49,636 bases of DNA, taken from Candidatus Rifleibacteriota bacterium (GTDB taxonomy: Bacteria > Muiribacteriota > Ozemobacteria > Ozemobacterales > Ozemobacteraceae). A model generated the notes under the pieces. That model saw only the letters and a program-made list of their open reading frames with translations, was not told the DNA's origin and did not search any database. Numbering within the stretch: position 1 is the stretch's first letter; every line of letters starts with the position of its first letter. The stretch lies in the NCBI GenBank assembly GCA_018818125.1, contig JAHISQ010000024.1, positions 1 to 49,636 of the forward strand. Direction: 5' to 3'. Position numbers and translations under genes: made by a program. Shown piece by piece: positions 48,182-49,636 of the stretch.

Positions 48182-49636
48182 TTGAAAAAAAAGATTCGAA
48201 AAGTATTCTACTCTCTTGCGGTAATTCTACTGGCATTGGCTGGTGGGCTTTATTACGCCTGGCAGTATACTTATGACCTGCCCGCATCCGTTATTGAGCG
48301 AATTAGAGATTACACAAAAACCTTTCATAATATTGATTTCTCAGCCAAGGGTCTCAAAATCAACCTGCCACAGCATAAGATAAAGGTCAGCGGCCTGAAA
48401 ATCCGATTGCCAGGTGAAAAGGCCTTTGCTGAGCTCGAAGAAGCCAGGATTTATCTTGCCTCTGGCACTGGCCCGCTAGATCTGTATTATAACCGTATTG
48501 CCATAGAACGGGTTGAAATTGACGGCCTGGGCCTTGATGTGAATGCGCCACGCCCGGCAAGCGACCCCAAAGACCAGGCTTTTCCTGATATCCCTGCTTC
48601 GCAGATACTGATTAATGGCCTGAAAATCGACACCTCAGTCACAGTGTTGAATTTGCCTGATTTTCGCTCATCTTTTGTCAGGGCTGATAATGCTGCCAGC
48701 GTCGAGCTGAGTTTTGCAAATGGCCCGCTGGGCGGCAGCGGCAGACTGGCCGGAATGCTGGATCTGGCCGGCGGCGATGCCAATGTCAGGTTTAACTGGC
48801 AGCAGAAGGATTTTTCTGGTTTCCTGCCATTGATCTATCTATGGCACCTATATGGGTTGAACGTTGTTTCTGGCAGTGCCGAGGTTAGCCTAAACTGGCA
48901 GGGAAATCTTTTTGCCAGAATCAAAAATCCGAAGAGTGACTTGGCGAGATTCTTTAACAAGGAACTTGATGGGCACCTGTTGCTTAAAGACTGCCGACTG
49001 GCCTGGGAAAAGACGCAGGCTCTGATTAACTTTACAGCCTCGCGGACTGCCAGTGCACCATGGAACCTCAGTCTCAATGGCGATACCGGTTCAGGCACGA
49101 TAGTGCTCAATGCAGAGTATAAGGGGCGCGAAGATAGCCTTACCGACTTTGTTGCAAAGCTTTCAGGGCAGCGAGTTGTTTTTCCTGAAAAGATTTTGGC
49201 ACTATCAGGCATTACTTTTACGAACACCAGTGTGGGACAGGCTGATTTTGAAGGCGAGTTTGTCGGAGATATAGAGAAGATCCACGGGGCTGGCTGGGCA
49301 GCTATAAGCAACTGGAAATACCAGAATAAAAATCTAAACAAGGCCAGAGTAGACTGGAAGCTCAATGATGACCTTAGTTTGTTTGTTGATGGCGGTTTAA
49401 ATACAGAAATCGGAAATCTGCAGGCAAGTGCATCTGTTTTTCTTGGTGGAGAGCGAAAAAGTCAGGGCGAGGTCAGGGGAGTGCTCGACCGCGTCGATCT
49501 GCAGGCTTTGCACCCGTTTATCGAAAGTCCGGTGGCAGGGCAATGTTCTGGACCGTTTAAAGTCACTTTCGACTTGAATGCCCCTGAAAAAACAGCTTAT
49601 GATCTTGATATGAGCATGCGTGAAGGCAGCTTTTAC
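48182..49636 (+). CDS. AsmA/TamB-like membrane-anchored protein (partial, 3' end outside window)
   Basis: 485 codons from TTG 48182 without a stop. An in-frame TGA at 48155 and no intervening ATG leave TTG as the best start, though the ribosome site is weak. A short basic N-terminus (KKKIRKVFYS) and TM helix (~10-28) are followed by a periplasmic domain of repeating beta-strands: FSAKGLKINLPQHKIKVSGLKIRLPG, then YYNRIAIERVEIDGLGLDVN. This is the opening of AsmA/TamB/YhdP-like proteins, which form lipid-conducting bridges between the membranes. Later strands (SGSAEVSLNWQGNLFARI, TSVGQADFEGEFVGDI) continue the pattern. Supports a diderm envelope. Confidence 0.75.
   Translation, partial: MKKKIRKVFYSLAVILLALAGGLYYAWQYTYDLPASVIERIRDYTKTFHNIDFSAKGLKINLPQHKIKVSGLKIRLPGEKAFAELEEARIYLASGTGPLDLYYNRIAIERVEIDGLGLDVNAPRPASDPKDQAFPDIPASQILINGLKIDTSVTVLNLPDFRSSFVRADNAASVELSFANGPLGGSGRLAGMLDLAGGDANVRFNWQQKDFSGFLPLIYLWHLYGLNVVSGSAEVSLNWQGNLFARIKNPKSDLARFFNKELDGHLLLKDCRLAWEKTQALINFTASRTASAPWNLSLNGDTGSGTIVLNAEYKGREDSLTDFVAKLSGQRVVFPEKILALSGITFTNTSVGQADFEGEFVGDIEKIHGAGWAAISNWKYQNKNLNKARVDWKLNDDLSLFVDGGLNTEIGNLQASASVFLGGERKSQGEVRGVLDRVDLQALHPFIESPVAGQCSGPFKVTFDLNAPEKTAYDLDMSMREGSFY

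Noticed and set aside
1..49636. CRISPR arrays, tRNA and rRNA genes, IS elements or prophage
   Set aside because: No regularly spaced repeats, no tRNA T-loop/cloverleaf, no transposase or phage-like proteins were found by reading.

Overview
The window (about 49.6 kb, moderate GC) is a densely packed bacterial chromosome segment. It shows many 1-14 nt gene overlaps, clear Shine-Dalgarno sites, sigma70-type promoters and occasional TTG or GTG starts. The cell appears diderm: there is a Skp/OmpH-like pair, a YjbH-like barrel candidate, a lipoprotein and type IV pilus/type II secretion genes. It lives at least partly without oxygen (class III ribonucleotide reductase NrdD with its activase NrdG). 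No rRNA, tRNA, phage, IS transposase or CRISPR array was seen. The mixture of pilMNO, a Clp1-like polynucleotide kinase and HEAT-repeat proteins suggests a deep-branching, poorly cultivated phylum (Riflebacteria-like would be my guess). That is inference from memory, not a demonstrated affiliation.

Layout, left end. A partial minus-strand gene fuses a cyclic-nucleotide-binding domain to a MinD/CpaE-like ATPase. It is followed by an apparently zinc-site-defective peptidase-like protein, a 50-aa membrane peptide and two 52-bp hairpin repeats. A competence cluster follows (2.2-6.7 kb): ComEC with an eroded nuclease domain, a double helix-hairpin-helix ComEA-like protein, and a separate ComEC-type metallo-beta-lactamase with an intact active site. 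Next is a nucleic-acid end-processing operon (6.7-9.9 kb): DHH phosphoesterase, an unknown protein and a Clp1-like 5'-kinase, ending in a structured RNA and strong terminator. Then come nrdD-nrdG, a glycosyltransferase, phosphofructokinase and an inositol-monophosphatase-type enzyme.

Middle. From 17.4 to 25.8 kb lies a minor-pseudopilin operon (three prepilin-like proteins), two coiled-coil Skp-like exported proteins, an unknown exported protein and a 1385-aa secreted protein. From 26.0 to 31.9 kb come an acidic exported protein, uvrC, an LmeA/DUF2993 protein, trmH, a signal peptidase I whose catalytic serine is cysteine, and a DUF2225 protein. From 32.1 to 38.8 kb is a type IV pilus/type II secretion assembly operon: GspF/PilC, GspE/PilB, PilM, PilN, PilO, an unknown inner-membrane protein and two GspG-like prepilins.

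Right end. Two small secreted proteins follow, the first behind a -24/-12 (sigma54-type) promoter. Next are a tail-anchored HEAT-repeat protein, a putative beta-barrel with a four-repeat lipoprotein, a MazEF-type toxin-antitoxin pair with a palindromic operator, a two-TM SH3-like protein, HU, and the start of an AsmA/TamB-like protein that runs off the window. Several short degenerate interspersed repeats lie in the intergenic gaps.

Functionally, much of the window concerns the cell surface and DNA uptake: pilus motor and platform, pseudopilins, signal peptidase, ComEA/ComEC and exported proteins. The most unusual points are the Cys-type signal peptidase I, the split ComEC nuclease, the DHH/Clp1 operon with its trailing structured RNA, and the giant secreted protein linked to pseudopilins.
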